A DNA stretch of 64,000 bases from Legionella hackeliae. GTDB lineage: Bacteria > Pseudomonadota > Gammaproteobacteria > Legionellales > Legionellaceae. The notes beneath the pieces are model-generated. The model was not told the DNA's origin. It did no database searches and saw only the letters and a program-made list of their open reading frames with translations. A program made the translations under genes and the position numbers. Where the stretch lies: the NCBI RefSeq assembly GCF_000953655.1, contig NZ_LN681225.1, positions 377,001 through 441,000 of the forward strand, in the 5' to 3' direction. Shown piece after piece: positions 53,411-63,337 of the stretch; the stretch's first letter is position 1; each line of letters opens with the position of its first letter.

Positions 53411-54277
53411 ATGCGATCTAAAATCATTTTAATTACCGGTTGTTCAAGTGGGATAGGGTATGATACAGCAATTGCATTATCAAACCGTGGCCATCATGTG
53501 TATGCGACCTGCCGAAAAGAAGAGGATGTAAAAAAGTTAAAATCTTTAGGTCTTGAAGTGGTTCAAATGAACATTGATGATACTCATTCGATTACCCTCG
53601 CCTTTTATGAAATTCTAAAGAAAACCTCAGGCCGTCTTGATATTTTAATTAATAATGCCGGCTATGGTCAGGTTGGCGCCTTGGAGGACGTGTCGCGTGA
53701 TGCGTTGCGCTCGCAATTTGAAACCAATGTTTTTGGTTTAATGGATTTGACGCGTTTGGCAATACCAGTGATGCGTAAGCAAGGTCATGGACGAATTATT
53801 AATATCAGTTCCATTTTAGGCTTGATTAGTATGCCTTTTACCGGGGCGTATTGTGCCTCTAAATATGCGGTAGAGGGTTTAAGTGACACCTTACGTTTGG
53901 AGCTTCAATCCTCAGGAATCAAGGTAATTACTATTGAACCTGGTCCTATTGAAAGTCGTTTTAGAGACAATATTATCGATCACTCCTTAAAAAAGATTAA
54001 TCAGGAAAAAAGTCATTTCCATCAAGAATACCAAATCATGCTAGGCGATTATCGTCAAAATAAGAGTCAATCTATTTTTACTCGCGGTACGGATGCTGTA
54101 ATTAACAAGATAGTCCATGCTATTGAATCACGTTCACCTAAAACGAAATATCGCGTAACTTTGCCAGCTCATCTTATAGCATTTTTAAAACGTGTTTTAA
54201 GCGTAAAAATGTTGGATAAGATGCTTGCTTATGCTTCTAAAAGAGACTTAAAACCAAAAAATTCCAAGCTTAGTTAG
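53411..54277 (+). CDS. Short-chain dehydrogenase/reductase
   Basis: A 288-residue classical SDR. Cofactor motif TGCSSGIGYDTA at about 9-20, NNAGYG at 82-87, catalytic Ser/Tyr/Lys in ISSILG and YCASKYA, and PG after it (EPGPIESRF). Substrate unknown; the length of about 288 fits 17-beta-type or YbbO-like SDRs. Intact, unlike the SDR remnant at 40.1 kb. Confidence 0.88.
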   Translation: MRSKIILITGCSSGIGYDTAIALSNRGHHVYATCRKEEDVKKLKSLGLEVVQMNIDDTHSITLAFYEILKKTSGRLDILINNAGYGQVGALEDVSRDALRSQFETNVFGLMDLTRLAIPVMRKQGHGRIINISSILGLISMPFTGAYCASKYAVEGLSDTLRLELQSSGIKVITIEPGPIESRFRDNIIDHSLKKINQEKSHFHQEYQIMLGDYRQNKSQSIFTRGTDAVINKIVHAIESRSPKTKYRVTLPAHLIAFLKRVLSVKMLDKMLAYASKRDLKPKNSKLS

Positions 54278-54282
54278 TTTTA

Positions 54283-54579
54283 TTAATTAGGGAATGATAA
54301 AAAGCGGTCTGCTGGTATGCATGGACTATCAATATACTCACCATTAATTTTTAATACCATATTTACATTGGCTCGTTGATATCGGGCCAAGACTTCATAT
54401 TCGGCTTGGCTAATGTAAAGTCGAGTGTTACCGCAGTAAACTAGAGAATAAGCAGACGAAGAAGGCTTAGTGCGAGCGGGAAGATCACATTCCCAACGAA
54501 AACGTGTTAAATCGCAATTTGCAAAAGTATTGCTTAGTGGCAATATGAGCAATATTGTGGCTATACTCATGATTTTCAT
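54283..54579 (-). CDS. Small secreted protein with cysteines, unknown
   Basis: A 98-residue protein with a signal peptide ([20 protein letters not shown] cut before NCD). Mature part has four cysteines (NCDL, ECDL, YCGN, PCIP), likely two disulfides. The ATG at 54579 with GGAGCGGAA upstream is preferred to one 25 codons earlier that would hide the signal. Function unknown. Confidence 0.68.
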   Translation of the reverse strand: MKIMSIATILLILPLSNTFANCDLTRFRWECDLPARTKPSSSAYSLVYCGNTRLYISQAEYEVLARYQRANVNMVLKINGEYIDSPCIPADRFLSFPN

Positions 54580-54652
54580 AGTTCCGCTCCGCGGATATCT
54601 TTTTAGTAGTATCGTCGAAGTTAGGAAATTCTTTAGAGCATAGGGAGATGTC

Positions 54653-55522
54653 ATGCCAATGACAGAACGGTATCTAAATGCATTAAGACAAAATGATTAC
54701 TTACAAGCACTTCAATGGATAGATTCCCTGGTTCAACATTATTCTGTATCCGAGGGTGATGCAGATACAATATTACAACTTGTTATTTTTGAATTGGTTC
54801 AGCATGGCTTGTCCTCAACTGATATTGCCCATGTGGAACTACTCTACGTATTTCTTGATGAGCAATTGCCACCATTTACGGGAAAGGTTGGTTACAATGC
54901 TACCGTATTTTGTAATGCCGTCATGCAGTATATGGTTTTTGAGGAAAATGAGTTGCTTCACTTTTATAAAACAGACAAACTTTTGGACGCTAAAGGTGTA
55001 AAGGAATGGATGCAACGAGAGCACGTAGAGTTTGACTCGGCAAAAAATGCTAATTTGTTGATGGAAAAATATATTGCGTTAAACAATTCTGCCTCTAAAG
55101 TGAAAAAAGAAGCACAACTTATCCGTAGCAAAATCAATTATATTCTGGATAGCCAGTCTCTAATTAAAGAGTATTTAACAAAATTAATAACGCTACAAAA
55201 TTCTGAAGAATTCACGTCAGTACGGTTAGGACTAATTAACTCTTTGTATAGCTTCTTAATGGATAAAACTATATTGACGGATGATGTGGTAGAAACATTA
55301 GTCACTTTTGTAGAAAGGATTCAAAAAATGGAACCTTATCCTTGGGAAAAGGACATTTTACGGAAATTGGTGCCAAAAAAGGAAATATCACTGATTTCAT
55401 CGCTGTTTGATCAATCAGCCGGAAAATTTCAGTTTTTTGTAGTAAAGGTTATCAGTGCAATGTTATCTACAACGGGGGACGAAAAAACTTCTCCCCAATC
55501 TTCAAACACTCCTAAACAGTAG
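54653..55522 (+). CDS. Unknown helical protein
   Basis: A 289-residue protein I do not recognise. Predicted mostly alpha-helical, with no signal peptide or membrane segment; the C-terminal 20 residues are polar ([15 protein letters not shown]). Some repeats of LxxLxxF helices between 165 and 270. Its ATG has AGGGAG upstream. The 3' end overlaps the convergent ogt gene by 11 nt. Could be a Legionella-specific effector or house protein; I cannot tell. Confidence 0.6.
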   Translation: MPMTERYLNALRQNDYLQALQWIDSLVQHYSVSEGDADTILQLVIFELVQHGLSSTDIAHVELLYVFLDEQLPPFTGKVGYNATVFCNAVMQYMVFEENELLHFYKTDKLLDAKGVKEWMQREHVEFDSAKNANLLMEKYIALNNSASKVKKEAQLIRSKINYILDSQSLIKEYLTKLITLQNSEEFTSVRLGLINSLYSFLMDKTILTDDVVETLVTFVERIQKMEPYPWEKDILRKLVPKKEISLISSLFDQSAGKFQFFVVKVISAMLSTTGDEKTSPQSSNTPKQ

Positions 55523-55964
55523 CTTCATGGGCAAGTAAGTTGGTTTTATAACATAAATCGATTCGCCCCATATAACCACCCTGATTAGTTTTGCCGACGA
55601 CTCGGTGGCAGGGAATAAATAACGCGATCGGATTGTTTCTGCAAGCTTGTCCTATGGCACGTGGGCTTGATTGTAGGGTAGCTGCTAATTCACCGTAGGT
55701 CACCGTACGTCCTACAGGAATGACCAATAAAGCGTTCCACACTAGTTGTTGATAAGGTGTTCCTTGAGGTTTAAGGGATAACTGAAAGCGGTGATGGGGG
55801 TTCTTAAAATAGGTATCTAATTCTGTTGCAATTAGCGGTGTTAATTGATTACGCTGAGAAGCTGTTGGCTGAGATTCAGTAAATATTGCTCGATGAACAT
55901 AATGCTCATCATACTCCACTTCAAGCCAGCCTATAGGTGTGTTGAATACGGTAATGATGAGCAT
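55512..55964 (-). CDS. ogt: Methylated-DNA-protein cysteine methyltransferase
   Basis: A 150-residue suicide DNA repair enzyme removing O6-alkylguanine adducts. The acceptor motif PCHRVVG is intact, with the helix-turn-helix SSPRAIGQACRNNP and upstream VTYGELA. Ada N-terminal domain absent, so it is Ogt-type. It follows rplS by 10 nt on the same strand and may be a trailer of that operon. Confidence 0.93.
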   Translation of the reverse strand: MLIITVFNTPIGWLEVEYDEHYVHRAIFTESQPTASQRNQLTPLIATELDTYFKNPHHRFQLSLKPQGTPYQQLVWNALLVIPVGRTVTYGELAATLQSSPRAIGQACRNNPIALFIPCHRVVGKTNQGGYMGRIDLCYKTNLLAHEATV

Positions 55965-55974
55965 TTATTTAAAA

Positions 55975-56340
55975 TTAATCTTCTTTTTTACCAGCAAGTT
56001 TTTCTTTAATACGTGCAGCACGACCAGCAAGATCACGTAGGTAATATAATTTTGCACGACGTACATCACCACGACGTTTAACGATAATGCTATCAACAAT
56101 TGGGCTGTAGGTTTGGAAAACACGCTCAACGCCAACGCTATGAGAAATTTTACGTACGGTGAAAGCAGAGTTCAAACCACGATTTCTTTTAGCAATGACG
56201 ATACCTTCAAAAGCCTGTAAACGCTCACGAGTACCTTCTTTTACTTTTACCTGCACTAAAACAGTGTCGCCTGGACTGAAATCAGGAATGTTTTTGCCTT
56301 GCATTTGCTCAGCGTTAATTTGATCAATAATGTTACTCAT
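55975..56340 (-). CDS. rplS: Ribosomal protein bL19
   Basis: A 121-residue large-subunit protein with the conserved [35 protein letters not shown], and [13 protein letters not shown]. The start MSNIIDQI at 56340 suits the family (E. coli 115). Last of ffh-rpsP-rimM-trmD-rplS, possibly with ogt. Confidence 0.97.
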   Translation of the reverse strand: MSNIIDQINAEQMQGKNIPDFSPGDTVLVQVKVKEGTRERLQAFEGIVIAKRNRGLNSAFTVRKISHSVGVERVFQTYSPIVDSIIVKRRGDVRRAKLYYLRDLAGRAARIKEKLAGKKED

Positions 56341-56367
56341 GGTCACTCCTCAAATTTGGTTATTCCT

Positions 56368-57120
56368 TCAACAGGAACCACCGTGTTCGTTTTTAAACTC
56401 GATAAGCAATTGCTTATCAATGTCACTTAATTCAATTTCTTCTAATAAATCCGGACGTTTAAGCCAGGTTTTACCAAGACTTTGCTTTCGGCGCCAGCGC
56501 TCGATGTCACGATGATTACCACCAAGTAACACCGGTGGAACATCCAAGCCATTTATTGTGGCGGGCCTTGTGTAATGCGGGCAATCCAAGAGCCCGTTCA
56601 TAAATGAATCTTGCTCTGCTGATCTTAAATGCCCCAAGCTGCCAGGTAAGAGACGAATGATCGAATCAATAAATACCATGGCTGCTAATTCACCACCGCT
56701 TAAAACAAAATCGCCTAGCGACCATTCTTCATCAACGTGATAAGTAATGATTCGCTCATCTATTCCTTCATATCGTCCCGCTATAAAAAGCAGCGACTGA
56801 TTATTTTTGGCTACCTGATTTAAATCAGCTTGCCGAATACGTTTACCTTGCGGACTTAAATAAATTGTCTTGCAAGTGGATGGTAATTGAGTCTTCGCAT
56901 GATAAATCGCATCATGCAAAGGTTCGTACATCATTACCATGCCCGGACCACCACCATAGGGTTTATCATCAACCTGACGGTATGGTCTTGGAGCCCACTC
57001 ACGTGGATTCCAGCAATCTACTTTCGCTAAACCTTGTTCAATTGCCCGTCCAACAACGCCATGTTCTAAAACATCAAACATTTCGGGCATCAGGGTTATT
57101 ACACCCAAATGTAACATCAT
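56368..57120 (-). CDS. trmD: tRNA (guanine-37-N1)-methyltransferase TrmD
   Basis: A 250-residue SPOUT methyltransferase that modifies G37. Marks are YGGGPGMVMMYEPL, RYEGIDERI and SGGELAAMVFIDSI; knotted SAM site complete. The ATG pair at 57120 overlaps the rimM stop by one base, so translation is coupled. Length near E. coli TrmD (255). Confidence 0.97.
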   Translation of the reverse strand: MMLHLGVITLMPEMFDVLEHGVVGRAIEQGLAKVDCWNPREWAPRPYRQVDDKPYGGGPGMVMMYEPLHDAIYHAKTQLPSTCKTIYLSPQGKRIRQADLNQVAKNNQSLLFIAGRYEGIDERIITYHVDEEWSLGDFVLSGGELAAMVFIDSIIRLLPGSLGHLRSAEQDSFMNGLLDCPHYTRPATINGLDVPPVLLGGNHRDIERWRRKQSLGKTWLKRPDLLEEIELSDIDKQLLIEFKNEHGGSC

Positions 57121-57629
57121 TAAAAATCCGCATCCCAGTCAACAGTGATAAGCTGTTGGCTAGTGTTTATGTCGGCTACAAACTGTCCTGGCAAATAAGG
57201 AACCAGATACCTTTTTTCACCTTCAACCACTAAAACATCATTGGCGCCAGTTGGCATAATTTCCACAACTGTGCCAAGCAAGATACCTTGTTGATTAACT
57301 ACTTTCATGCCAATTAAATCATGCCAGTAAAACTCTCCTTCTTCCAAGGGGGGTAATTGGTCACGACTAACGGCTATGTCAGTATTAGTCAGCGCAGCTA
57401 CCTGCTCTCGCTCGCTATAACCTTCGACTTGCGCGAGGATGAATTTTTCATTCACCTCAACACGCAATAATTTAAGAGGCTGCCATCGCTTATTGATGTA
57501 AGCATGCCAATCGGTATAACGCAGAATGTTATCACGTGGATCTGTAAAAGAATGAACGGTAATGAATCCTTTTATCCCATGTGGGCGACCAAAACGACCG
57601 ACAACAATTCTATCTGTAACTTTATCCAC
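57120..57629 (-). CDS. rimM: Ribosome maturation factor RimM
   Basis: A 169-residue 30S maturation factor. Family marks are VGRFGRPHGIKGFITVHSFTD at the start and EGEFYWHDLIGM, ANDVLVVEG, and LVPYLPG with a PRC barrel at the C terminus. In the usual place between rpsP (2 nt) and trmD. Confidence 0.95.
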   Translation of the reverse strand: MDKVTDRIVVGRFGRPHGIKGFITVHSFTDPRDNILRYTDWHAYINKRWQPLKLLRVEVNEKFILAQVEGYSEREQVAALTNTDIAVSRDQLPPLEEGEFYWHDLIGMKVVNQQGILLGTVVEIMPTGANDVLVVEGEKRYLVPYLPGQFVADINTSQQLITVDWDADF

Positions 57630-57631
57630 TA

Positions 57632-57895
57632 TTACTTAGCGTCTTGAGCTTGCTTCTTGCTGTATTCTTTAATTAATGAACGAACACGGTCAGAAAGTTG
57701 TGCACCAACGCTTTGCCAGTGAGCTAATTTATCCATTTCCAAGTGCAAGCGGGTTTCTTGACCACGTGCAATTGGGTTAAAGTAGCCAATGCGCTCGATG
57801 TAATTTCCATCGCGGCGTTTGCGGCTATCAGTAACAACCATATTGTAAAAAGGACGCTTCTTTGCGCCAGCTCGTGATAAACGTATAACTACCAT
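57632..57895 (-). CDS. rpsP: Ribosomal protein bS16
   Basis: An 87-residue small-subunit protein, [20 protein letters not shown] with the conserved [15 protein letters not shown] chose the ATG at 57895 with GAGGAAAT just before it; the longer frame upstream is not family-like. Belongs to the ffh-rplS operon. Confidence 0.97.
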   Translation of the reverse strand: MVVIRLSRAGAKKRPFYNMVVTDSRKRRDGNYIERIGYFNPIARGQETRLHLEMDKLAHWQSVGAQLSDRVRSLIKEYSKKQAQDAK

Positions 57896-57984
57896 TATTT
57901 CCTCTACTTTAGAGTGTTTACGTAAAAATGCCGTGTATTGTACGAAAATTAACTCGGCATTGGAAGTCATTTTGGAATAATTTA

Positions 57985-59364
57985 CTATTCCTCTGGAAAG
58001 AAGCCTTTCAGTCCGCCTAATCCAGGCATTCCACCTATTCCACGCATCATCTGTTTCATTGCGCCTGGTTTGGTGAATTTTTTCATCATTTTTTGCATTT
58101 GTTCAAATTGCTTTAACAAGCGATTAACGTCTTGGATTTGAGTTCCTGAACCTTGTGCTATGCGTTTTTTACGAGAACCCACAATAATTTTAGGAATACG
58201 GCGCTCTTTTGGGGTCATGGAATTAATGATTGCTATGGTTTGGGCCATCGCTTTATCATTGACTTGACTCATTGCTTGCTGCGGTAATTGTCCAATACCT
58301 GGTAATTTACTCATCATACCGCTAAGGCCGCCCATTTTATCCATTTGCAATAATTGTTGCTTAAAATCCTCAAGGTCAAATCCTTTTCCTTTTTTAAGTT
58401 TCTTAGCCAATTTTTCGCTGGCTTGCTTATCTGCTTTCCGCTCAACTTCTTCAATTAAAGTGAGAATATCACCCATACCGAGAATACGTGAAGCAATTCG
58501 CTCTGGGTGGAAAGGCTCAAGAGGATCAATTTTTTCGCCACTTCCTAAAAATTTAATCGGCTGACCGGTGATGTGTTTAACCGAAAGAGCAGCACCTCCA
58601 CGTGCATCACCATCGGTCTTGGTGAGAATAACCCCGGTTAACGCTAGCGCTTCATGGAATGCCTTCGCGGTATTCGCGGCATCCTGCCCCGTCATGCTAT
58701 CGACAACAAATAAGGTCTCTACCGGTTTGACGGCTTTATGGATGTTCTTAATTTCCGTCATCATTTCTTCATCAACGTGCAAGCGACCTGCAGTATCGAA
58801 GATCACGACGTCAATAAATTGTTTTTTTGCACTTTCCAACGCTTTTGCAGCGATTGCCAAAGGTTGTTCATGTGATTCTGCTGGGAAAAACGCAACATCA
58901 AGTTGTTCCGCAAGTAACTTTAATTGCTCAATAGCTGCTGGTCTGTATACGTCCAGGCTAACAAGCATAACTTTTTTATTCTCAGACTCTTTTAAGTAAC
59001 GTGCTAATTTAGCAGAGCTGGTGGTTTTACCAGAGCCTTGTAATCCAGCCATCAAGAAAACAGCTGGTGGTTGTGTTTTGAAATTTAATTCAGCACGTGA
59101 ATCGCCCAATACGTGCACCAATTCATCATGAACCACCTTAACAAAAGCTTGTTCTGGTTTCAGATTGGTCGCAACTTTCTGCCCAAGCGCTTTTTGTTTT
59201 ACTTCTTCAATAAACTCTTTTACAACGGGGAATGCTACATCAGCCTCAAGTAATGATAGACGAACTTCTCGTAGGGCATCATGAACATTTTCTTCAGTCA
59301 AATGTCCCTGACCACTTAAAGTTTTAAAGGCACGGGTTAAACGTTCAGTTAAATTCTCAAACAT
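57985..59364 (-). CDS. ffh: Signal recognition particle GTPase Ffh
   Basis: A 459-residue SRP GTPase for co-translational membrane targeting. The G domain is complete ([32 protein letters not shown]) and the methionine-rich M domain follows ([35 protein letters not shown]). ATG at 59364 gives MFENLTERL, as in E. coli. First gene of the rpsP-rimM-trmD-rplS set, with a 90-nt gap to rpsP. Confidence 0.97.
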   Translation of the reverse strand: MFENLTERLTRAFKTLSGQGHLTEENVHDALREVRLSLLEADVAFPVVKEFIEEVKQKALGQKVATNLKPEQAFVKVVHDELVHVLGDSRAELNFKTQPPAVFLMAGLQGSGKTTSSAKLARYLKESENKKVMLVSLDVYRPAAIEQLKLLAEQLDVAFFPAESHEQPLAIAAKALESAKKQFIDVVIFDTAGRLHVDEEMMTEIKNIHKAVKPVETLFVVDSMTGQDAANTAKAFHEALALTGVILTKTDGDARGGAALSVKHITGQPIKFLGSGEKIDPLEPFHPERIASRILGMGDILTLIEEVERKADKQASEKLAKKLKKGKGFDLEDFKQQLLQMDKMGGLSGMMSKLPGIGQLPQQAMSQVNDKAMAQTIAIINSMTPKERRIPKIIVGSRKKRIAQGSGTQIQDVNRLLKQFEQMQKMMKKFTKPGAMKQMMRGIGGMPGLGGLKGFFPEE

Positions 59365-59594
59365 GACAGTCACTCAGGTGCAAAAAATGCTTACTATAGC
59401 ATAGTAGACATAGCAGCCAAAACTGGCAAAGAACAAGAAATAAATAATTTCAGGTTTATGCAGCCTTTTTCACAAAAAATAGGGGTGCATAGAGTCGACA
59501 ATTTGCCTTTTTTACTGAATGTTATTTGCTGTACAAAAGATTGGTATTTCCATATTATCGCCACCGTGACTTAAATAAAATCAGGGTGAATACG

Positions 59595-60278
59595 ATGTTA
59601 TTTGTATTTGTTGCGGGAGCATCGGCTTCAGGAAAAACAGAAATTGCTAAGAAAATTGTCGAGACATTCAATGGCATGAACATTAAGACAATTTTGATAA
59701 AAATGGATGACTTTTACAAAAGCCAGCAGGAAAGAGGGGGTATTGTAGAGATCGATTTTGATGTACCTGATGCTTATCAGTGGGTATTACTGGAAAACCA
59801 ATTAACAATGTTGTCTGAAGGTAAGACAATCAATAAACCAGTGTATTGTTTTATTGCGAAGAATAGGTTGCCTCACACTGAAACAATTAATCCAGAAGAT
59901 CTTAAAGTCGTCGTTGTTGAAGGGATTCTTGCTTTACATCAAGTCCATAAAATGGAGCTTCCTAAAATGTCATTGTTCGTTGAAACAGACAGTTATAAAA
60001 CAATTTTAGAGCGCCGAAAGACAAGAGACGCAATACATCGTGCTACTTCACCCCAAGAAACAGGAGCAAGAGAACGTAGATCGGTCGGGCCTGAATTTTT
60101 TAAATATATTCTTCCTAGCAAGACAAACGCAGATTTAGCCGTTACAAATAATGATATGCCTGCCAATGTACTTCCTGGCGTTAAAACTGGTATCGATAAA
60201 GCAGCTGATGAGATTATGGATAAAATAAGAGAAGATCACTCTGAGCTTTTTCCTGCTAGAGCATACAGTCCAATATAG
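59595..60278 (+). CDS. Uridine-kinase-like P-loop protein
   Basis: A 227-residue P-loop kinase of the uridine kinase/phosphoribulokinase family. The P-loop is VAGASASGKTEIAKK at 7-21; the DDFYKSQQ loop near 38 and the VVVEGILALH strand near 108 match uridine kinase. The start at 59595 has CAGGGTGA 7 nt upstream; the longer frame adds an unlike N terminus. It differs from Udk in the C-terminal third. Followed by a VanX-like dipeptidase 22 nt later. Confidence 0.78.
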   Translation: MLFVFVAGASASGKTEIAKKIVETFNGMNIKTILIKMDDFYKSQQERGGIVEIDFDVPDAYQWVLLENQLTMLSEGKTINKPVYCFIAKNRLPHTETINPEDLKVVVVEGILALHQVHKMELPKMSLFVETDSYKTILERRKTRDAIHRATSPQETGARERRSVGPEFFKYILPSKTNADLAVTNNDMPANVLPGVKTGIDKAADEIMDKIREDHSELFPARAYSPI

Positions 60279-60300
60279 CTGCTACATAGAGGGGATTACA

Positions 60301-60978
60301 ATGCACAAACAATTTTTACCGAGTGATTATGAGGTCGTGGAATTCACCAATCAGATACATCCAAGGATAAAAATATGCCCGATATATTACGCGCAAGGTT
60401 TGAGTCCCTACTCTACTATATTAGGTCGACGTGCCGTACTTGAGGGTTTATTAAAGGCAGTCGAAGTATTGCCGAAAACGTGTGGATTGCTGATTTGGGA
60501 TGTCTATAGACCCAGAGAGGTTCAGCGCAAACTGTTTAGTTGGATGAGTGAAGAAATCCGTAAAAAATACGCAGGCTTAAGTGAAGAGGAATATCAGACT
60601 GAAATCTTAAAATATGTTTCCCCTCCTGCAAGTATTGGCGATAGTTATTGTTCTCCTCATCTGAGTGGTGGCGCTGTCGATTTAACACTTTATGATGTTG
60701 AGAGTATCGAAATACTGGATATGGGAACCCCCTTTGATGAGTGTAGCGAAAAAGCCCATCGTGACTATTTCGCATTAAAATCAGTCCTGTCATCGGAAGA
60801 GGTGGCCATTCAACAACGACGAGAGTGGTTGCGCACGGCTATGGAAGCATCAGGCTTTACGTCTTACCATTATGAGTGGTGGCATTTTGATATGGGGAAT
60901 ATTTTTTGGGCAAATGTCACAGGACAAGAGGCTGTTTTTGGTCCACTTTTTGGTGACGCAGAGTGGCTTTCTTTATAG
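60301..60978 (+). CDS. VanX/DdpX-like D-Ala-D-Ala dipeptidase
   Basis: A 225-residue zinc dipeptidase. Zinc motif SPHLSGGAVDLTL (SxHxxGxAxD) and catalytic EWWHFDM are intact; an Arg in VYRPREVQ stabilises the transition state as in VanX. Such enzymes cleave D-Ala-D-Ala: a wall-recycling role is usual without vanH/A. No signal peptide, so it acts in the cytosol. Paired with the kinase-like gene upstream. Confidence 0.86.
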   Translation: MHKQFLPSDYEVVEFTNQIHPRIKICPIYYAQGLSPYSTILGRRAVLEGLLKAVEVLPKTCGLLIWDVYRPREVQRKLFSWMSEEIRKKYAGLSEEEYQTEILKYVSPPASIGDSYCSPHLSGGAVDLTLYDVESIEILDMGTPFDECSEKAHRDYFALKSVLSSEEVAIQQRREWLRTAMEASGFTSYHYEWWHFDMGNIFWANVTGQEAVFGPLFGDAEWLSL

Positions 60979-61033
60979 GCGAATTAATCTCAGTTTGCTA
61001 TGATGAAATTTCTTATTACCTAAGGGAGACCCG

Positions 61034-62296
61034 GTGCAGTTTTCTCTGACAACACTTTCAATCGGATTATTGGCATTAATTCTTATCTCAGCATTTTTTT
61101 CAGGCTCAGAAATTGGAATGATGTCTTTAAATCGTTATCGCTTGCGCTATTTGGTAAAACAAAACAATAAACAGGCAATTCGGGTCAACCAGATGTTAGC
61201 GAGACCTGATAAATTGTTGAGTGTTATTTTAATTGGCAATACCTTTGCAAATATTGTGGCCTCGATGGTGGCGACATTAATTGGGCAGCGGCTCTATGGT
61301 GATGTAGGCGTGCTCATTGCTACTATGCTACTTACTTTAATAGTATTGGTATTTTCTGAGTTGGCCCCGAAAACAATCGCAGCACTGCATCCTCAGCAAG
61401 TCGCTTTTAAGGCATCCTTTTTTTTAAAATTGTTACAAGGGCTATTTGCACCTGTTGTGCACACAATCAGTTGGATTACAAATCTAATTTTAAAATTGTT
61501 TGGTGTTTCTATAGAAAGAAATCAACGAGAGCTTTTATCGGGCGAAGAGTTACGTTCAGTAGTGCATGAGGCTGGGGGTTTGTTGCCAGTTGAACATAAA
61601 AGTATGTTGTTAAGTTTATTAGATTTAGAACAAGCTACGGTAGAAGATATCATGATTCCCAAGGCGGATATTGTTGGCATTGATTTAGAGCAGCCTTGGC
61701 ATGAAATTCTTGAAGAGTTAGAGACAGCCCAGCATACTCGATTGCCTCTTTTTAAAGACACAATCGACAATTTAGTAGGACTTGTGCATGTAAGAAACGT
61801 TCTTAATCTAATGATTGAGGAGCGTTTGGACATGGAAAATTTACTCAAAATTGCTGATGCCCCTTATTTTATTCCTGAAGCTACACCGCTTAATGTACAA
61901 ATTTTAAATTTTCAAAAGATGAAAAAGCGAAGCTGCTTTGTAGTTGATGAGTATGGAGATTTATTAGGTTTGGTAACCATGGAAGATATACTTGAAGAGG
62001 TAGTTGGAGAGTTTACGACGGATGTGGCTGATCTAAGTAAGGATATTATTCAGCAAGAAGATGGTTCTGTTATTGTGGATACCAGTATCACACTCCGACA
62101 GTTAAAGCGCATATTGGGCTGGCAATTGCCGGTAATTGGCCCTAGAACATTAAGTGGCCTTATTATCGAGCATCTAGGATATATTCCCCCAGCTGACTGT
62201 TGTTTACAGATTGAAAATTTCCAAATTGAAATTTTAAAAGTAAGCGAGAATATGATCAAAACAGTACGTATGTTGAAGGTGGCTAAGAAAAAATAG
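61034..62296 (+). CDS. CNNM/CorB-type membrane protein (HlyC/CorC family)
   Basis: A 420-residue protein: DUF21 membrane domain with about four helices (5-150), two CBS domains (IMIPKADIVGID near 205; FVVDEYGDLLGLVTMEDILEEVVGE), and a CorC/HlyC C-terminal domain. Likely handles Mg2+/Co2+ export or tolerance. GTG start at 61034 with AAGGGAGA upstream. Similar to E. coli YfjD (CorB). Confidence 0.9.
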   Translation: MQFSLTTLSIGLLALILISAFFSGSEIGMMSLNRYRLRYLVKQNNKQAIRVNQMLARPDKLLSVILIGNTFANIVASMVATLIGQRLYGDVGVLIATMLLTLIVLVFSELAPKTIAALHPQQVAFKASFFLKLLQGLFAPVVHTISWITNLILKLFGVSIERNQRELLSGEELRSVVHEAGGLLPVEHKSMLLSLLDLEQATVEDIMIPKADIVGIDLEQPWHEILEELETAQHTRLPLFKDTIDNLVGLVHVRNVLNLMIEERLDMENLLKIADAPYFIPEATPLNVQILNFQKMKKRSCFVVDEYGDLLGLVTMEDILEEVVGEFTTDVADLSKDIIQQEDGSVIVDTSITLRQLKRILGWQLPVIGPRTLSGLIIEHLGYIPPADCCLQIENFQIEILKVSENMIKTVRMLKVAKKK

Positions 62297-62298
62297 AA

Positions 62299-63030
62299 CT
62301 AATCGTTTAATTCTGCTTGTTCTTTAATCGTCAATACCCGTGCTGTAAATAGATAACCCCCATTTCTTATTGTTTTAATGAGTGCGGGTTTTTTAGCATC
62401 TGTTTCAATTTTTTGTCGTAATCTGCTTATCTGCACATCAATACGCCGATCAAAGGGAGTTAAATCGCTATTCTTAGTCAGTTGTAATAGAAATTCACGG
62501 CCTAAAACACGTTGAGGTTGACGCGCAAACGCTAACAGCAAATCATATTCACCGGCACTCAGTTGTAGTTCCTCGCGAGTGTTATTTTCAAACACTTGAC
62601 GAGAGGCTGGATATAAGCGCCAGTTGGCAAAGAGTAATACTTCTTTTTCTTGCTCTGTTTCTTTGGTGGCTCGTTGAACTCTTCGTGATATTGCACTAAT
62701 ACGAGCATGTAGCTCTCTAGGGTGAAGAGGTTTTACTAAAAAGTCATCCGCGCCAGCTTCTAACATACGTACGCAAATGCTTTCGTCAATCTTATCACTA
62801 ATTACCAATAATGGAACCGTATAACGCTGGTAAAGCTTATGGATTATATTTTCATCGGCTTGTATCAATGACCAGTTCACCAGTAATGCTGCAGGCGGTT
62901 CCATGTCACTGTTAAGCGTAGAGAGATCAGGTTGTTGAATAATATTAAAGTCAAATTTAGCAAAATAATCTATAAGGTGCTCATCTATAGGGGTATCGTC
63001 GATAATAAGCAAGTATTTTCGATGCGACAT
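62299..63030 (-). CDS. OmpR-family response regulator with atypical receiver
   Basis: A 243-residue regulator: receiver domain (1-115) and OmpR-type winged helix (about 145-232, ELQLSAGEYDLLLAFA; RRIDVQISRLRQKIE). D11-D12 and K100 of the acidic pocket are present but the phosphoacceptor position has N52 in ALLVNWSLIQ instead of Asp. So phosphorylation as in normal response regulators is unlikely. No histidine kinase is adjacent. Targets unknown. Confidence 0.86.
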   Translation of the reverse strand: MSHRKYLLIIDDTPIDEHLIDYFAKFDFNIIQQPDLSTLNSDMEPPAALLVNWSLIQADENIIHKLYQRYTVPLLVISDKIDESICVRMLEAGADDFLVKPLHPRELHARISAISRRVQRATKETEQEKEVLLFANWRLYPASRQVFENNTREELQLSAGEYDLLLAFARQPQRVLGREFLLQLTKNSDLTPFDRRIDVQISRLRQKIETDAKKPALIKTIRNGGYLFTARVLTIKEQAELND

Positions 63031-63337
63031 TTAATATCTTCCCCCAATGTACGGTTTTAAAATTTTAGAAATTATACACTGCATAGAAAATATTTTGCAT
63101 ATAAGTTAAGTGATTCCTATCATTATACTTTAACTTCATAAAAGCAAATGCTAATCCAGGCTTTGCTGACTCGTATTGTCACTGATCACGAATTTTCCAT
63201 TGATAATTTTCTCCATACCAGAATAGGGCAATATCATTTCAACAGAGTTTGCTGGTAATACCGGATGCGACTTTGTAGAATAGGGCAGATTTTTTATCTA
63301 TCGTCCAATTTTAAAAATTTAATCAGGAGATAAAAAA
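63031..63337. promoter_or_regulatory. 307-bp intergenic region with a candidate promoter
   Basis: No gene is supported here. A sigma-70-like pair TTGCAT (63095-63100) and TATCAT (63118-63123) with 17-nt spacing points to the plus strand, but the next gene starts 215 nt later, so it may be chance. AT-rich throughout. The divergent regulator and lipoprotein genes must have their promoters inside it. Confidence 0.3.

Noticed and set aside
53411..54277. Full SDR as the parent of the SDR remnant at 40.1 kb
   Set aside because: The remnant's end (SDESRFMTASELVIDGG) does not match the C terminus of this SDR, so it is not a copy of it.
57896..57970. 25-codon extension of bS16
   Set aside because: bS16 begins at [10 protein letters not shown] in all relatives I know and has its own ribosome binding site there.
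63095..63123. Iron or PmrA/CpxR-type box in the 63 kb intergenic region
   Set aside because: I looked for Fur, PmrA (TTAAT pairs) and CpxR (GTAAA pairs) patterns and saw no convincing repeat; only a sigma-70-like pair far from the gene.
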